Assembly (NCBI RefSeq): GCF_040054535.1
Contig: NC_090785.1
Span: forward strand, 15,112,501 to 15,176,500
DNA length: 64,000 nucleotides
Direction of reading: 5' to 3'
Source: Antennarius striatus
Taxonomy: Eukaryota; Chordata; Actinopteri; Lophiiformes; Antennariidae
Of the stretch, positions 50,014 to 61,760 are shown piece after piece. The notes under the pieces were generated by a model. That model saw only the letters and a program-made list of their open reading frames with translations, did not search any database and had not been told where the DNA came from. Positions within the stretch are counted from its first letter, which is position 1, and every line of letters starts with the position of its first letter. The position numbers and the translations under genes were made by a program.

Positions 50014-50441
50014 TCTACTGACGGCAACACCTTGTGTCTCACTCTCAGCTCTCAGTCACCTCTGCATCATAAAGTGAAGAGCTGGAGGAGGCAGAGAGAC
50101 ACATTTTTGTGTGGTGACTTTAACCCCAAACAATACTTAAGCTGTCTCCGTGATTGGCACGCAGCTTTCAGTCACACACACTCACTCTCTGCTATCACCT
50201 CTTTGAATTCTCCTATAATTCTCCACGTCAAAGTCAGAGGAATGGTTACCACAAGCGTCTCCAACAACAACTCGCACCTCTATTCTCTTTATTGTCGATG
50301 CAGCCCTTCAACTGCGTCAGCACGCACCCGTTACTGCCGCGCTGAAAGGACTCTTCCTGCAACGCACCATGAGCCCTCAGGTCAGAGGTCACCTGTGGCC
50401 TCTGGTCTCCACGACAACAACCAGGCAGTCCCCAAGGCCCT

Positions 50442-50549
<108 letters not shown>

Positions 50550-50693
50550 TAACAGCTTTTGTCCCTAAACTTGTGAGCGTCAGAAGAAACCCCAGAGTGT
50601 GAGTTTCAACTCAAACATTTACAGACATTCAGTGAAGGAGACCACCATGTCTGACAAGTGGCACAAAATAAATGGCAGTTTTCCTCCATCAGG

Positions 50694-50694
<1 letters not shown>

Positions 50695-50772
<78 letters not shown>
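50695..50772. repeat. (CA)n microsatellite
   Basis: About 39 uninterrupted CA units, 150 bp from the previous tract. Confidence 0.97.
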
Positions 50773-50774
<2 letters not shown>

Positions 50775-51375
50775 AAAGGTGAAAACACATCGGAAGGAGT
50801 AACCCTGATTTAGGGACTAGAACCTGATCACCTGATAACAGCCGTGTCAGTAGTTTATTTAAATCTGCACAGTTAAACATGTCCTCATGTTGTTTCATGC
50901 CGACAGAAACTTTTCACCACACCATAATAAAAGCACCAGACCTCTAACACCAACATCCCTGCAGCATGTGCAGGGTGAACGGACGGAACAAAACGAACGG
51001 AAAGCTTTGGATCTCACCATGTTCTGCACGCAGGACATCTCTGGAACGGCTCTACTGCAGTTTTGTCTTTCGGTGATTATATAATGACACAAACGTGGCT
51101 CCGTGGGAGGTTTTCCAGAACGCGGTGCGCAGCAACAGACAGAGGAGCACAGACTGTGAGTGTCTGCTTTCCCTCTCCGAGGTTTGAACGGCAAAGTGAG
51201 GAAAACACGACAGGCGTGGAGTCATGTTCCCGTCCCGCTGTAACGGGACTGACCCCCTTTAAGTTTTGTGGCGAAATACCGCCCTCTGGCGAGCAGACGT
51301 GGAAGTGCGGCTCATGATGGGAAGTAGTTTGCGCCCACGCTTGAATGATTTTTGAGTGGTCCTGAATCTAAGATC

Positions 51376-51471
51376 TTTTTCTTTTCTTTTCTTTTCTTTT
51401 CTTTTCTTTTCTTTTCTTTTCTTTTCTTTTCTTTTCTTTTCTTTTCTTTTCTCTTCTTTTCTTTTCTTTTT
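51376..51471. repeat. (TTTTC)n pentanucleotide microsatellite
   Basis: About 19 TTTTC units with one CTCTTC variant. Confidence 0.95.
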
Positions 51472-52189
51472 AGATAAATATAATTGATCATGTTACTGCC
51501 TCCATTATTAGATAAACACACATCCATTAAAAACTCTCAATTTATTTGGAGAAAGTGATATCTGCCAAAATGGAACAGCTGCTTTATGATTGTGCCACAA
51601 GAATGTCATCTAGATTGTCCATGATATAAACAAAACCTGGCACGTTGGTTGAGTATCAACAGGTTTCACGTTAACTCCAGGTATCTGACTGAGGAGTGCA
51701 CTGAGCTTTAACTGTGAGGAGGAGGAGGAGGAGGATTACTGCTGTAATCAATGCAGATGACTTTTGATTCAGTAAATTGTTGGATAATCCAGCTGTGTCA
51801 CCTGTAGTACATATAATGTCTGCTCATTTGGAACTGTTTTTTGAACGTTTTGTTAATGTAAGATGGATAATATTTAAGAAAGCCATCTCTGCTCATCAGA
51901 GGAGGTGACCTTTGCCATCAGCTGTTCTGCACAATGCAGTTTAACTGTGAGGACCAAATAATTTAACCACCATCTAAATGGACCCCAGCCTTTTTGGGTA
52001 GAGAGCCTGCAGCATATAGGTGATCTACTGTATATGAATACAGTACAGTGACTCTCATTATGACTTAACACCTTTAACCACAACCACTATGTTAAAAATA
52101 TGGAACTCCCCACAAAACATTAAAATCTCAAAGAGCGTCTTAGATAAGAGGAGAAATGTCTTCAAGCTTTTTCTACAAGTTCAGTTGAC

Positions 52190-52195
52190 TTTATT
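52190..52195 (-). terminator. Candidate pdgfrl poly(A) signal
   Basis: Minus-strand AATAAA about 690 nt past the stop codon. Another candidate is at 52292-52297. Confidence 0.35.
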
Positions 52196-52541
52196 TAACA
52201 CGGAGAGCTACCAACAAAACACAAAAACATTCCAAAAAACACGCAAAACAGAGCAAATCCTATTTGAGAAGCTAAGCTAAAAAAAATTAATTTATTAAGT
52301 AGCTACTTATGGACAGTACAATTCACTGTTAATATTTTGAAAATCCTTTTCATTCATCATTCACTACAATACATGAAAACACTGATAAATGGAACTTAAA
52401 ACATGATAATACAGCAAAACGGACAATCCTATTGTGACCAAACATGACACTGTATTACATTTCAAACACTATCTCACTTGAACATGAAAATAGTATCACT
52501 ACTACTATAAATGATGATGGAACTGAAAAAAGCAACAGCAA

Positions 52542-52567
52542 TACTTCTGCTACTGCTACTACTACTG

Positions 52568-52603
<36 letters not shown>

Positions 52604-52604
52604 T
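52542..52604. repeat. (ACT)n trinucleotide microsatellite
   Basis: About 20 ACT units with GCT variants at the start, within the presumed pdgfrl 3' UTR. Confidence 0.9.
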
Positions 52605-52880
52605 CTTTAGCTGGGTCATGCAAATAACAAAACAGCAGAAAAAAATAAAGGAATAATCTGCAAGTAAAACTTTGCGTTTAAAAATTTCATGCATTAATCC
52701 AAGCAACATCTCCCATCACTTTAAATCTGTACTGTGTCTGTGTAACAGTGGCAGAAGAAGATATGTCATGTTGAGTTTACATCTTCACGTTACTAACATT
52801 TCATACAATGACAAATCAAATATCATCACCTCATCTCTTTATCTCACACTCTGCATCCTCTTGAGATCAGTTTTGATGGT

Positions 52881-55084
52881 TTATGGTTTCCTAGGTTTGG
52901 CTTTGGGGACCACCTTAACAGTTGTGGACACTGATGCAACTCCCTGAAGGTTCTGGGCGGTGCAGGTATATGTGCCCTGGTCCACGTCCCTCACTTCATC
53001 CACCAGGAGGACGGACCGAGCCTGCTGCTGGGAGGCCCCTCCACCCACTGGACTGATGCTCTCCTGGGTGTATAACGGCCTCCCAATCTGCAGCCAGAAC
53101 AGATGGTCCACTCAGTTTGCAAGTATTAACATGGATGTATACTCTTTAAGCCATAACCGTGCAGTTTAAACAAATTATTATAGTCATTGACAGGAATATA
53201 TTGATAGTCCAGATGTCTCCTTTTAATTAACTACATTTTATTGATTTAAAATTTCTACATATATGCATTAAATATATTAAAAACTAAAGTAAAAGGTTCT
53301 ATACAGTTCTGACCTGCTGTCCTGGGTATTCCCATGTAAACTCCACAGCCACCCCCGGCTCCCCCACCGCGGAGCAGCTGACATGCAGATTTTCCCCCAC
53401 AGCCAAGGAGCTCAACGAGGCCTGGATCACTGGAGCGGGACGAGTCATAGGGTCTGATGGCGAAGGTGAGTTATGTAAGTTAAAGGATCAAAAAGTGACA
53501 TAAAAGTCTCATTTTTATACATGACTTTGTTGGTGATCGTAAAGCTTGGAGGTTGAATCTGAAGCAACTGAACTTCTGGTCAGAGTTTGAAGACGTTTCA
53601 TCCAAGAGGTTTCTTCTGTTTTAATGGACTGGTGAGGAATACTGATATTTAAACTCTTCTCAGGTCTCAAACACATTGACAGTGTAATAACTTTTGAATA
53701 GTCTTTTAATGAGTGCACTTTACTGCTGATATATTACCAACTTCACAAGACCTTAACTATCTGTTAAAACTGAGGAAGCCTTCATCCTCAAACCCTAAAC
53801 AGAAGTCCAGTTTCTTCACATTTGACATTCAAGGAGTTTGCATATTCTGTAAATCTACACTGTAGCTTCATGGAGGCACTCACAGTGAACATAGATGAGC
53901 ATGTACTTGGTGGAGCTCTGTCTCAGGTTGCCCAGACTGGCCACACAGTACAAGGCTCCAGCGTGATAGGGCCTGGGTCGGTGAATGGTGAAGCCCTTCT
54001 TGACGTTAAAGGAGATGTCCGTCCCATCCACCTCCACCTCCAGTGGTGGAAACTCACGGTGAAGAGTTACTTTAGCCTCGGGTGACGTCACCTGGCAAGG
54101 GAGAACCGTTGGCCAGTTGGTCCTCAGCTGAATCACCTCGTAGTATTCAGATGAAGGTACAAATAACTCTCGTGGGTCTGTTTAGCAAGGATATGACAGG
54201 TTACAGATATTCCTCATTCTGGTGAAGGAATAAAGTAGAGACAGTTTGTTCATGTGCCAGTAGCAACACTGGCTAAGGTTATTCATTGTACCTGGAAAGA
54301 AGACAAAGACTTTGACAGCTCTGTCATACTCCTTCCTGCAGTCTGTGTCTTCACAGTACATGGGATAGCAAGTGTACTCCCCTGTGTCTGCACCAGTAGT
54401 GTTGACTAATGTCAGAAGGCCATATCGCTCATGCTGCACAATCCTGCAGAGTAATTCAAATATTCATCATCAGATTTTACCATTCTGTCATTAGAAGCAC
54501 ATCTTTTACAAACTGCATGGTAAATATTTACTTGAGCCTTCCATCATCATCCTCCTCCAGGTACGGGGGGATGCTCCACTGGATAGGTTTGCCCCTGCAC
54601 CTTAGCTCCAGAGTGTCTCCCGTCAGCACACTTATGGTCTCTCCCACCTTCTTAAACTTCCCTCTTTTTAGCACCTTTATGTGCCAGATGGAAAGAAAAT
54701 GTGGTTGGTATCACAGATGCAGTCATTCTTCTGTCTGTGATGGATGTCCCTGTGTCATACCTGTGTGAGGGAGGTCTGTGCAGGGGCTGCAGGTGTAGCT
54801 GTAGTCTTGGCTTTGGCTGTTGCAGCTCTGGGACCTTTGTTTGCTGATTTCACTAGCTTGGGTTTGCTCGGTTTGGGCTTCCTCCCTGGTGTGGTCCTCT
54901 GTTTTCTGGCGTCTCTTTGACAGTAAGCTACGTACAGTAAAGGACATAACAATGCATTGGTAGTTCTAGGAGAACATCTTTGCAAAAGTGAATAAAATTA
55001 CTTACCCAACTCAAAGATTATGGCACATATAAGGAGTGTACTCAGCACCAGCCTTCGCTTTGACGCCATCATCAACGATGTCAT
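52881..55084 (-). CDS. pdgfrl: Platelet-derived growth factor receptor-like protein, secreted, three Ig-like domains
   Basis: Seven coding exons on the minus strand: 55006-55084, 54761-54927, 54532-54674, 54292-54443, 53884-54177, 53314-53453, 52881-53087. They sum to 1182 nt or 393 aa (human 375). The start has a hydrophobic segment (LVLSTLLICAIIF) after a basic stretch, a plausible signal peptide. It is followed by a Lys/Pro/Thr/Ala-rich linker (about 30-82), as in human. Ig1 has cysteines 108 and 155 (with HERYGLLTLVNTT), Ig2 has 208 and 258 (AKVTLHREFP), and Ig3 has 305 and 367 (YTCTAQNLQG, nearly identical to human). It has no transmembrane or kinase part, so it resembles only the ectodomain of PDGF receptors. 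The human gene has been discussed as a tumour suppressor; its molecular role is not well known. slc7a2 lies directly upstream in the same orientation, as in human 8p22, which confirms identity. Confidence 0.95.
53550..53645. repeat. Dispersed fish repeat fragment in pdgfrl intron 5
   Basis: GAAGACGTTTCATCCAAGAG followed by TTTCTTC is the opposite-strand version of the core seen in the element at 44848-45031. The fragment has no clear ends. Confidence 0.5.
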
Positions 55085-56765
55085 GATTGCTTGATATCAA
55101 ACTGGTCTGTGGAATGTTAGCCCATGCAGTTTAAAACAGACAATATACTGCAGACACCACGAGGAAGGAAGGAGAGAGTGAAGAGGAGGGCGGCTTCCAA
55201 AATAAGCTGTCAGCAGTTTACCAAACTCACATGAATTCCTCCTCCTGAGAGTGGCGTTAGTACCCCAAATTCCTCCTGGATGGCTCAATGGAGGCTTTCA
55301 AGCCTGTCTGGACCAATGAGAGTCCAGAGAAAGAGGCCCCTCCATCTGGAATTACACAGCATGTTTGCTTAGCTGCTGGACTGGAAGTGTACTAGCAGCG
55401 TGAGTCGGGCCCTGCAGAACTCACCACATGGCATAGTTGAAGACGGGGGCAAGGTTGTTAAAAGCATTTGGTGTCCAATAAACTTGGTGCGCAACATATG
55501 CTGGTTGTCACACAACAGGTAAATAAATAACAATCTAATATAACACATAGAGGAGCATGAAAACTAAATCTTGTGAGGATTATCATACATAAGTCTTTTT
55601 ACTGTATCTGATGTGGCAAGAATTAAACCTTTTTATTTTTCTGTGCTTCATGTAATATTTTAAACAATCTTTAGGTCTTTGAAACATGAACAGATTTAAA
55701 TTTTAGCCTTAAAAAAAGATTTAGTTTTGACAAATTAAACAAATTAATAAAATATATTCAAAAATTCTAGTTTCTTGTACAAGTGGCTGTAAGCTCCGGT
55801 AAGCTGCTGTGAAAGGTCCTGTTGTTGTCAGTCACCTCTGTGCACCGAGTCGCTCTCTGGATCTTGATCCGAGATTATGAGTGGAAGCAACTATTTTCTT
55901 TTCTTTTTTATTTTGATCACAATGACCCTTATAGCAAACTGAATTCTCTTTTTAATAATCAAAGAATTTACAATGCATTGTTAGAAAACACATAGAGATT
56001 CCCTTTTTACATTTGGAATTTTAAAAAAAAAGGACTCCTTCACAGACGAAAAATAAATAGCAACAAATATAATTTTAAAAAATTCAGATTTTCTGTATCA
56101 TTGTTAGGCATCATTCAAATTTGAGACAAGTGAATAATATAAAGGTAAACGGTCACTGACTGAAACTTTAATAGATGATCACATGTTAAGCTGAACAGGA
56201 ACTCAGCAGCCAAGGATTTTTAGCTGTCAGACCACACAGGGCCGAGCAAGTAAGAATCCAGGGGGTCCCTCACCCCGTGTTCTATTCTCACATAGCAGAT
56301 CCTAGTTACACTATGCAATTGATGTATTGTGACCTTGTTATGTTGTAACAAACTTCATTCTGCAGTTACATGCTAACGTTAAAAAAAAATAGATACAATT
56401 TTATATTATTACTATTTTGGACAGTCTGAATTCAGTCATATTTTTTTTAAAAATCTCTTGTAATGCAATGGTAAACCGAACATGTTATAAAATGGCAATA
56501 ATAAAGGAAAAACAGTTTGAGCCCTTTGGTCATTTTCTTATTACAGTGTAAATTACTTTAACAGGACACCACATCTACATTTTACAGATGTTATCAGATT
56601 TGGAAATGACAATATTTAAATGATAAATTCCATTAACCTTTAATCTGGAATGATTTTTTTTTTGTCTGCATGTTGATACAATACTTAGCATTAGACAGTA
56701 ACTACACATTTAAAATGGTTGCTTTCTGCAATGTCTCAATTCATTCCTCTCCACTCAAGGTTTGC
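55085..56765. other. Spacer between slc7a2 and pdgfrl
   Basis: About 1.7 kb. The part next to 55085 should hold the pdgfrl 5' UTR and promoter, the far part the slc7a2 3' UTR. I see no TATA box or clear coding exon. Near 55633 a minus-strand AATAAA could serve slc7a2, which would leave little room for the pdgfrl promoter. Confidence 0.5.
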
Positions 56766-59700
56766 TTAGAACTTTTCTTCTTTGATGATTTCTGATTTGC
56801 AGCTCACAGTGTCAGTCTTTGTCTGGTTAGTCTCGAGGCGCTGCTTCTGAACACTGTTACGTATACCATAGATGAAGTAGATGAGAAACCCTGGAGACAT
56901 AAGAAGGGGGTCATTAGGGTTGAGCAGCTAAACTGATGAGAGCTCTGGGAACTTCTTGAGTAAAAATACAGTCGTACCCACTAACAGCCAAACAGCGTAT
57001 CTTATCCATGTGTCTCCGCCTAACTGGACCATCAAGTAGATGTTGATGAGCGTGCTCACTATAGGCAGAAGTGGAACTAGAGGAACCTGCCAACAAAGAA
57101 AACAGAGGGCACATTCATCATCTTTTTTTTAATCCTAAATACAAAATTTGTGTGCATGAGCTCACACAGCCAAAATGTTCTCACCATGAAGGTTGCCTTG
57201 GTACTGTTTTGTGGGTGCCTCCAAATGTGGACAATAGTGATAGACAGAATAAAGGCAAGGATACAGACAATCACTATGGTCCATGCTTCCCCACGAGCCA
57301 GAGCGTCTAAGGCTTGAGACAAGGTGACGCACAGTGCAATCACATTGACCACTACAGAGACGGAACAGGAGAATCAGAGAGATCAGTTCAACTTTCAAAA
57401 AGACAGGGGAATTACCAATTTGCTTTACGCACCAGAAAATAGAGTAAGAATTGTGACTGTTCGTGAGGTGTAAGAAGTGGGGTAGGATGGAAGATTCATG
57501 AAGCCGAATTTGGACTCTGATTCCATGATCTGTAGGTCCGTGTCCTCACCTGGACTCTCTTGGTACCTTGATTGTCAAATGATAGGCAAAAAAATAAAAA
57601 GGTGTAAATTTGCTCAGAACTCTAGAGAAACTCTGTGGGAGAAGAAACAGATGAAATAGTTTTACCTCAGTATTAAGATGCATAACGCCACAAGCGTGTA
57701 AGCAAACAGCGTGCCGATTGACATCATATTCACCAATGCTTCCAGGTCGAACAGCAGAGCCATGATGGCTAAAGAGGACAGGCAATAAGCATTTGGTTTA
57801 AGTCCAAAAAAACCTCTCCACATGCACTTAGAAGCTGATGAACAGGTGAAGCATCTGTACCCGCTACTATTCCAGACGATATGGTGGCTATGGCGGGACT
57901 GCCCTTAGAGGTGACCTTAGTCAAGGGATGGAAAAGCAGGCCGTCCCTGGCCATGGCGAACATCACCCGTGGCATCGGGAACATTGAACCCAGCAGACTG
58001 GGCACACAAACAGTATGAAATACAGTATGAAATTCTAAATGTTCTTAGTGTCTAAACAGAAAGCAGGTTGTTTCTTAAAACGATACTAATTTCCAAAACA
58101 TTCTTTGACAGCATTCTGTCCTAAATGGATATTAAGAAGGAGTGGAAATCATACTTCTTTTAAATACTTTCAAAGACAAATGAGCCTAAGGATTAAACAA
58201 AGGTCCTTCCTCCTCCTTTTTGCATCCGTCCTGTCTTGGCTGTACTTTGCTGTAGAATGATCAATGACAAACATTTCTCCTGACATCACAGAAACATTTA
58301 GTTTTGCATTATCACACATGCCTGACAAGAAATAGAGCGAATGTTAATGTCCGTGGACTAGTTTACTAGAGAGCTGTTGGTTTAGGAAGTATTGAGTCAT
58401 ATGTTGGAGAAGAAATTGAATATTTGACCTCATGATGCAGCAAAGCAATTACAACTCATTCTTATTCGTACGTTAAATAGTCGGTGTAACAAGAAAAGTA
58501 CATTACTGGCATTTCTAGAAACAATTACTAAATCACGTAGTTGTTGAAATTTTTCAGTTCGGAACAAGAATTTGGTCAACCAACAGAGCAACCACAATGT
58601 TTTCATTTTCATATTAATAATATTAAATTTTTAATAATATCAAATCATGGCTGCAGTTTTATACCTGGTGGACAAGGCACATAATGACCCCACAGCTACA
58701 GCGTATTTGGCGGGACCCCATCCGACGTATTCGAAGGCTACTGGGAGGGGGCTCTTTTCACTGAGCATGTAGTAAGGCATCAAAAGGGTGAGAGCAGCAG
58801 ACACAGAAAAGTAGGCCAGGAAGCAAATAAGCAATGAGACCACAATGCCCACAGGGACAGACTTCTGGGGGTTCTTCACCTCCTCGCCTGTGGAGAAGCA
58901 AAACAATGAATTTATTGAATCATTCTAACCCAGTTTGTATTACATTGTTTAGCAAGAAAATTATTGAACAATCGTTGCAATGACCAAATCCAAAAAGGAC
59001 AGTGTGAATGACTCGATACACCAGAGTTTATAAACTCTTTCCAAAATATAACACAAATTACAGGTTTTCCTGACTGCTGCCGTCTCAAATGTAACACACT
59101 CTTATCTGTTGACGTCTGACTCTTGTAACGTGCTGTAATCTGCTACACGAAATCCCACTTACACTGATTCAGGCAGACATTGTCCTCCTACCTGTTGTAG
59201 CAATACAGTCAAATCCAACAAAAGCATAAAAGCATGTGGCAGCCCCAGTGATCGTTCCACTGAAGCCGTAAGGGAAAAATCCACCGACTCCAAACATACT
59301 CGTCACATTGACAGTGGAAGTCAAGTTTCTGCAGTGGGGAGACAATACTGTTTTATACGGAGCTAACAGGAATTCTGTTCACATATGAACACAGTGAGGA
59401 TTATATGTGACATTACTTATATTCTGCAGTGGCGTTTATCAGAACCTCTTCACTTATTTGCCAGTTGGTGATGTCCCCCTTAATGAACCCAGAGATGACC
59501 ACAAACAGGAGCACCAGGATATTTATTACTGTGAAGATTTTATTGATTGTGGTTGACTCCTTCACTCCAAAAGCCAGCACACCTTATGGAATATGGAAAT
59601 ATGGAAAACATATTCAGTACTGATTCCTTTATCATGCATGGTTGTTGCCACCATAACAACACCAGTGTCCTCATTTTACCCGACAGCAGCAAGATGAGAA

Positions 59701-59958
59701 AAGCAGCAAAGACATCTGGGTAAGGGGCCAGGCCAGGGAGACCCATGGATGCATTTTCTTTAAAATAAGTGGATATGTAGCCGCCTATGAGGTCATCAAA
59801 TGTCCCACTCCACGCCAGCGCAACACTGGATGTCCCTGAAAAGTTTGCAATAGAAAGATATGTGCTTAGCATGTGTCATTGCATTATCCATCCATCCATC
59901 CATCCATCCAGTCATGGAGGTACACCCTGGATGACACGCGCGCGCACGCGCATGTCAA

Positions 59959-60016
<58 letters not shown>

Positions 60017-61009
60017 GCACACATACAGAAAATTTAGAGTGACTAATTCACCTAAAATGCATATTTTTGGAGGTGGGAAAAAGCTGGATAACCAGGTGAG
60101 AACCCATACAGGCACAAGGACAACCTACAAACGCCACACAGAAAGTAAAGAAACCTGGAATCTTCCTTCTGTGAGGCAATAGTGCTACTTATGGCGCCAC
60201 TGTACCGCCCCACTTGCTTTATTGTAGTCATAAACAGAAATTATTCATGGTGATCGTTCCTTTTATGAGACCTGAAAGCTTAATGACTCTGTAATTATAA
60301 TAATCTCGATTTATGAGAACAACTAGATTGACAAATGTCAGCAAGAACCCTAAATCTTTGAACTTTCACAGATTAAAGAGAATCTGTCCTAAAGTATAAC
60401 ACAAAGCCCATGTTGATGATTGGTCATTTATGGTTCTAAGTACGTATTGTCAAATCTGTGAAATAAATGTCCCATAAGAAAGAAAAGAATATTAAATCAG
60501 AGAATAAAGTGAAATTTTTATTCTTATACAGATAAATTGTTTTCACCAAAGCAGCTATTCTAAGAGGACTTTGTTGCCAAATCCTCATCAGTGACAAATA
60601 GACTTGACAATTCATTGTAAATCCATATGTCACACTTACCTATGACATAAGAGAGTAACAGATTCCACCCTGTGATGAAGGCCAGCAGCTCTCCGACAGT
60701 CACGTAACTGTAAAGGTACGCTGAGCCCGTTTTTGGAACCCGGGACCCAAACTCTGCATAACACAGTCCAGCAAATACAGATGCAAGGGCCGCAATGAAG
60801 AAGGAAATGATGATGCTGGGTCCTGCACTCTGTCGTGCCACCTCCCCAGACAGGACATACACCCCGGCTCCCAATGTGCTGCCCACCCCGAGGGCCACGA
60901 GGTCCAGAGTGGTCAGGCATCGGTTGAAGGTGGACTGTTCCCCCTCAGGCTCCAGCGGCTTCCTCCGAGAAAGGCTCAAAAAAAAGGACTTCACTCTGGA
61001 GGACGTCAT
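56766..61009 (-). CDS. slc7a2: Cationic amino acid transporter 2 (CAT-2)
   Basis: Eleven coding exons on the minus strand: 60640-61009, 59680-59835, 59417-59582, 59192-59328, 58665-58887, 57861-57997, 57666-57768, 57433-57566, 57185-57351, 56978-57086, 56766-56890. They sum to 1827 nt or 608 aa (human about 658; the C-terminal tail is shorter). The family is a 14-helix plasma-membrane carrier for arginine, lysine and ornithine. Diagnostic words are [13 protein letters not shown] (helix 1), CYAEFG with the conserved Glu86, [47 protein letters not shown] and NIYLMVQL. N-glycosylation sequons occur at N232 and N238. The exon at 57861-57997 (residues 351-396, [10 protein letters not shown]) is the one that distinguishes CAT-2A from CAT-2B in mammals; here it is 2B-like. 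The identity as slc7a2 rather than slc7a1 or slc7a3 rests mainly on the neighbouring pdgfrl. Confidence 0.93.
59882..60215. repeat. Degenerate teleost interspersed repeat with embedded (CA)n (slc7a2 intron 1)
   Basis: It starts with six CCAT units and TCATGGAGGTACACCCTGGA and continues through a CA tract (59957-60022). It then shows phrases seen in thousands of fish-genome copies: AATTTAGAGTGACTAATTCA, GAGAACCCATACAGGCACAAG, CTGTGAGGCAATAGTGCTA and GGCGCCACTGTACCGCCC. It is non-coding. Confidence 0.8.
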
Positions 61010-61012
61010 TCT

Positions 61013-61760
61013 TCTGAGGGGTTTGGATCGGGATAGGGAGAAGTGGTAAGCAAGGGACGACAGGTGGGAGTTTGATGTTTATCAAAAAGAGGGCGTAAAT
61101 GAACGACAGAGAAAGGAGCAGAATGTTTGGTGAACCTGTGAATAATTGTCAGGTCAGCCCTTTGCGGAAAACCATCGTCAACATTTATGATCTTACAGTT
61201 TCCTCTGAACAAAATGATTATGCCTATTTCTGAAAAAGTATCTCATGAGACAGATTTGTTGACAATTGTGTGTTTTTGTAAATAAATAATATCACATTCT
61301 GACTAATTTCTCTTAAATGAAAACTAAAAGACTTCACTCACCTCCTCTGTGAGATTCCTTGTCGCCCAGGTAGACTTACACAAAAAAAATAAAAGTATCT
61401 GGCATTCTCTCAGATTATTTTATGTGTGTCCCTTTATCAACTCACTGATACGTTATTGCTGATGTATGGGGTTTTCACCACCACCCACAGCACAAAAACA
61501 ACGCCCTAGTCCAGAGTTGCACTAAACTCAACCTTCAAATAAGTATACATATAGTTCATTGAATATTTCTCATGAATACAGAAAATGTACTCATTATTAG
61601 CCTTTTGCTCATATATACAATGATATAAAAAATAGATTTTTCTGATATGTTTTTGTTATGTTTGTTTATTTCTTGCAGAGAAAATTCTCACCTCGTCAGG
61701 ACAGTATAACTTCGGTGACAATCCATCCTTCCAGCTTGATGCAAGACTGCTTTTGATCAG
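61013..61760 (-). promoter_or_regulatory. slc7a2 5' leader: splice acceptor and candidate non-coding exons
   Basis: A pyrimidine-rich acceptor (CCCCTCAG at 61014-61021) precedes the start codon by four bases, so translation begins just inside exon 2. Two good minus-strand donors upstream, AGGAG then GTGAGTGAAG at 61342/61341 and GACGAG then GTGAGAAT at 61692/61691, could close alternative untranslated first exons. CAT-2 genes are known to use several promoters. This is not proven by sequence alone. Confidence 0.4.

Noticed and set aside
51312-51527. Lys/Glu/Arg repeat frame (KRKEK units)
   Set aside because: Translation of the TTTTC pentanucleotide repeat.
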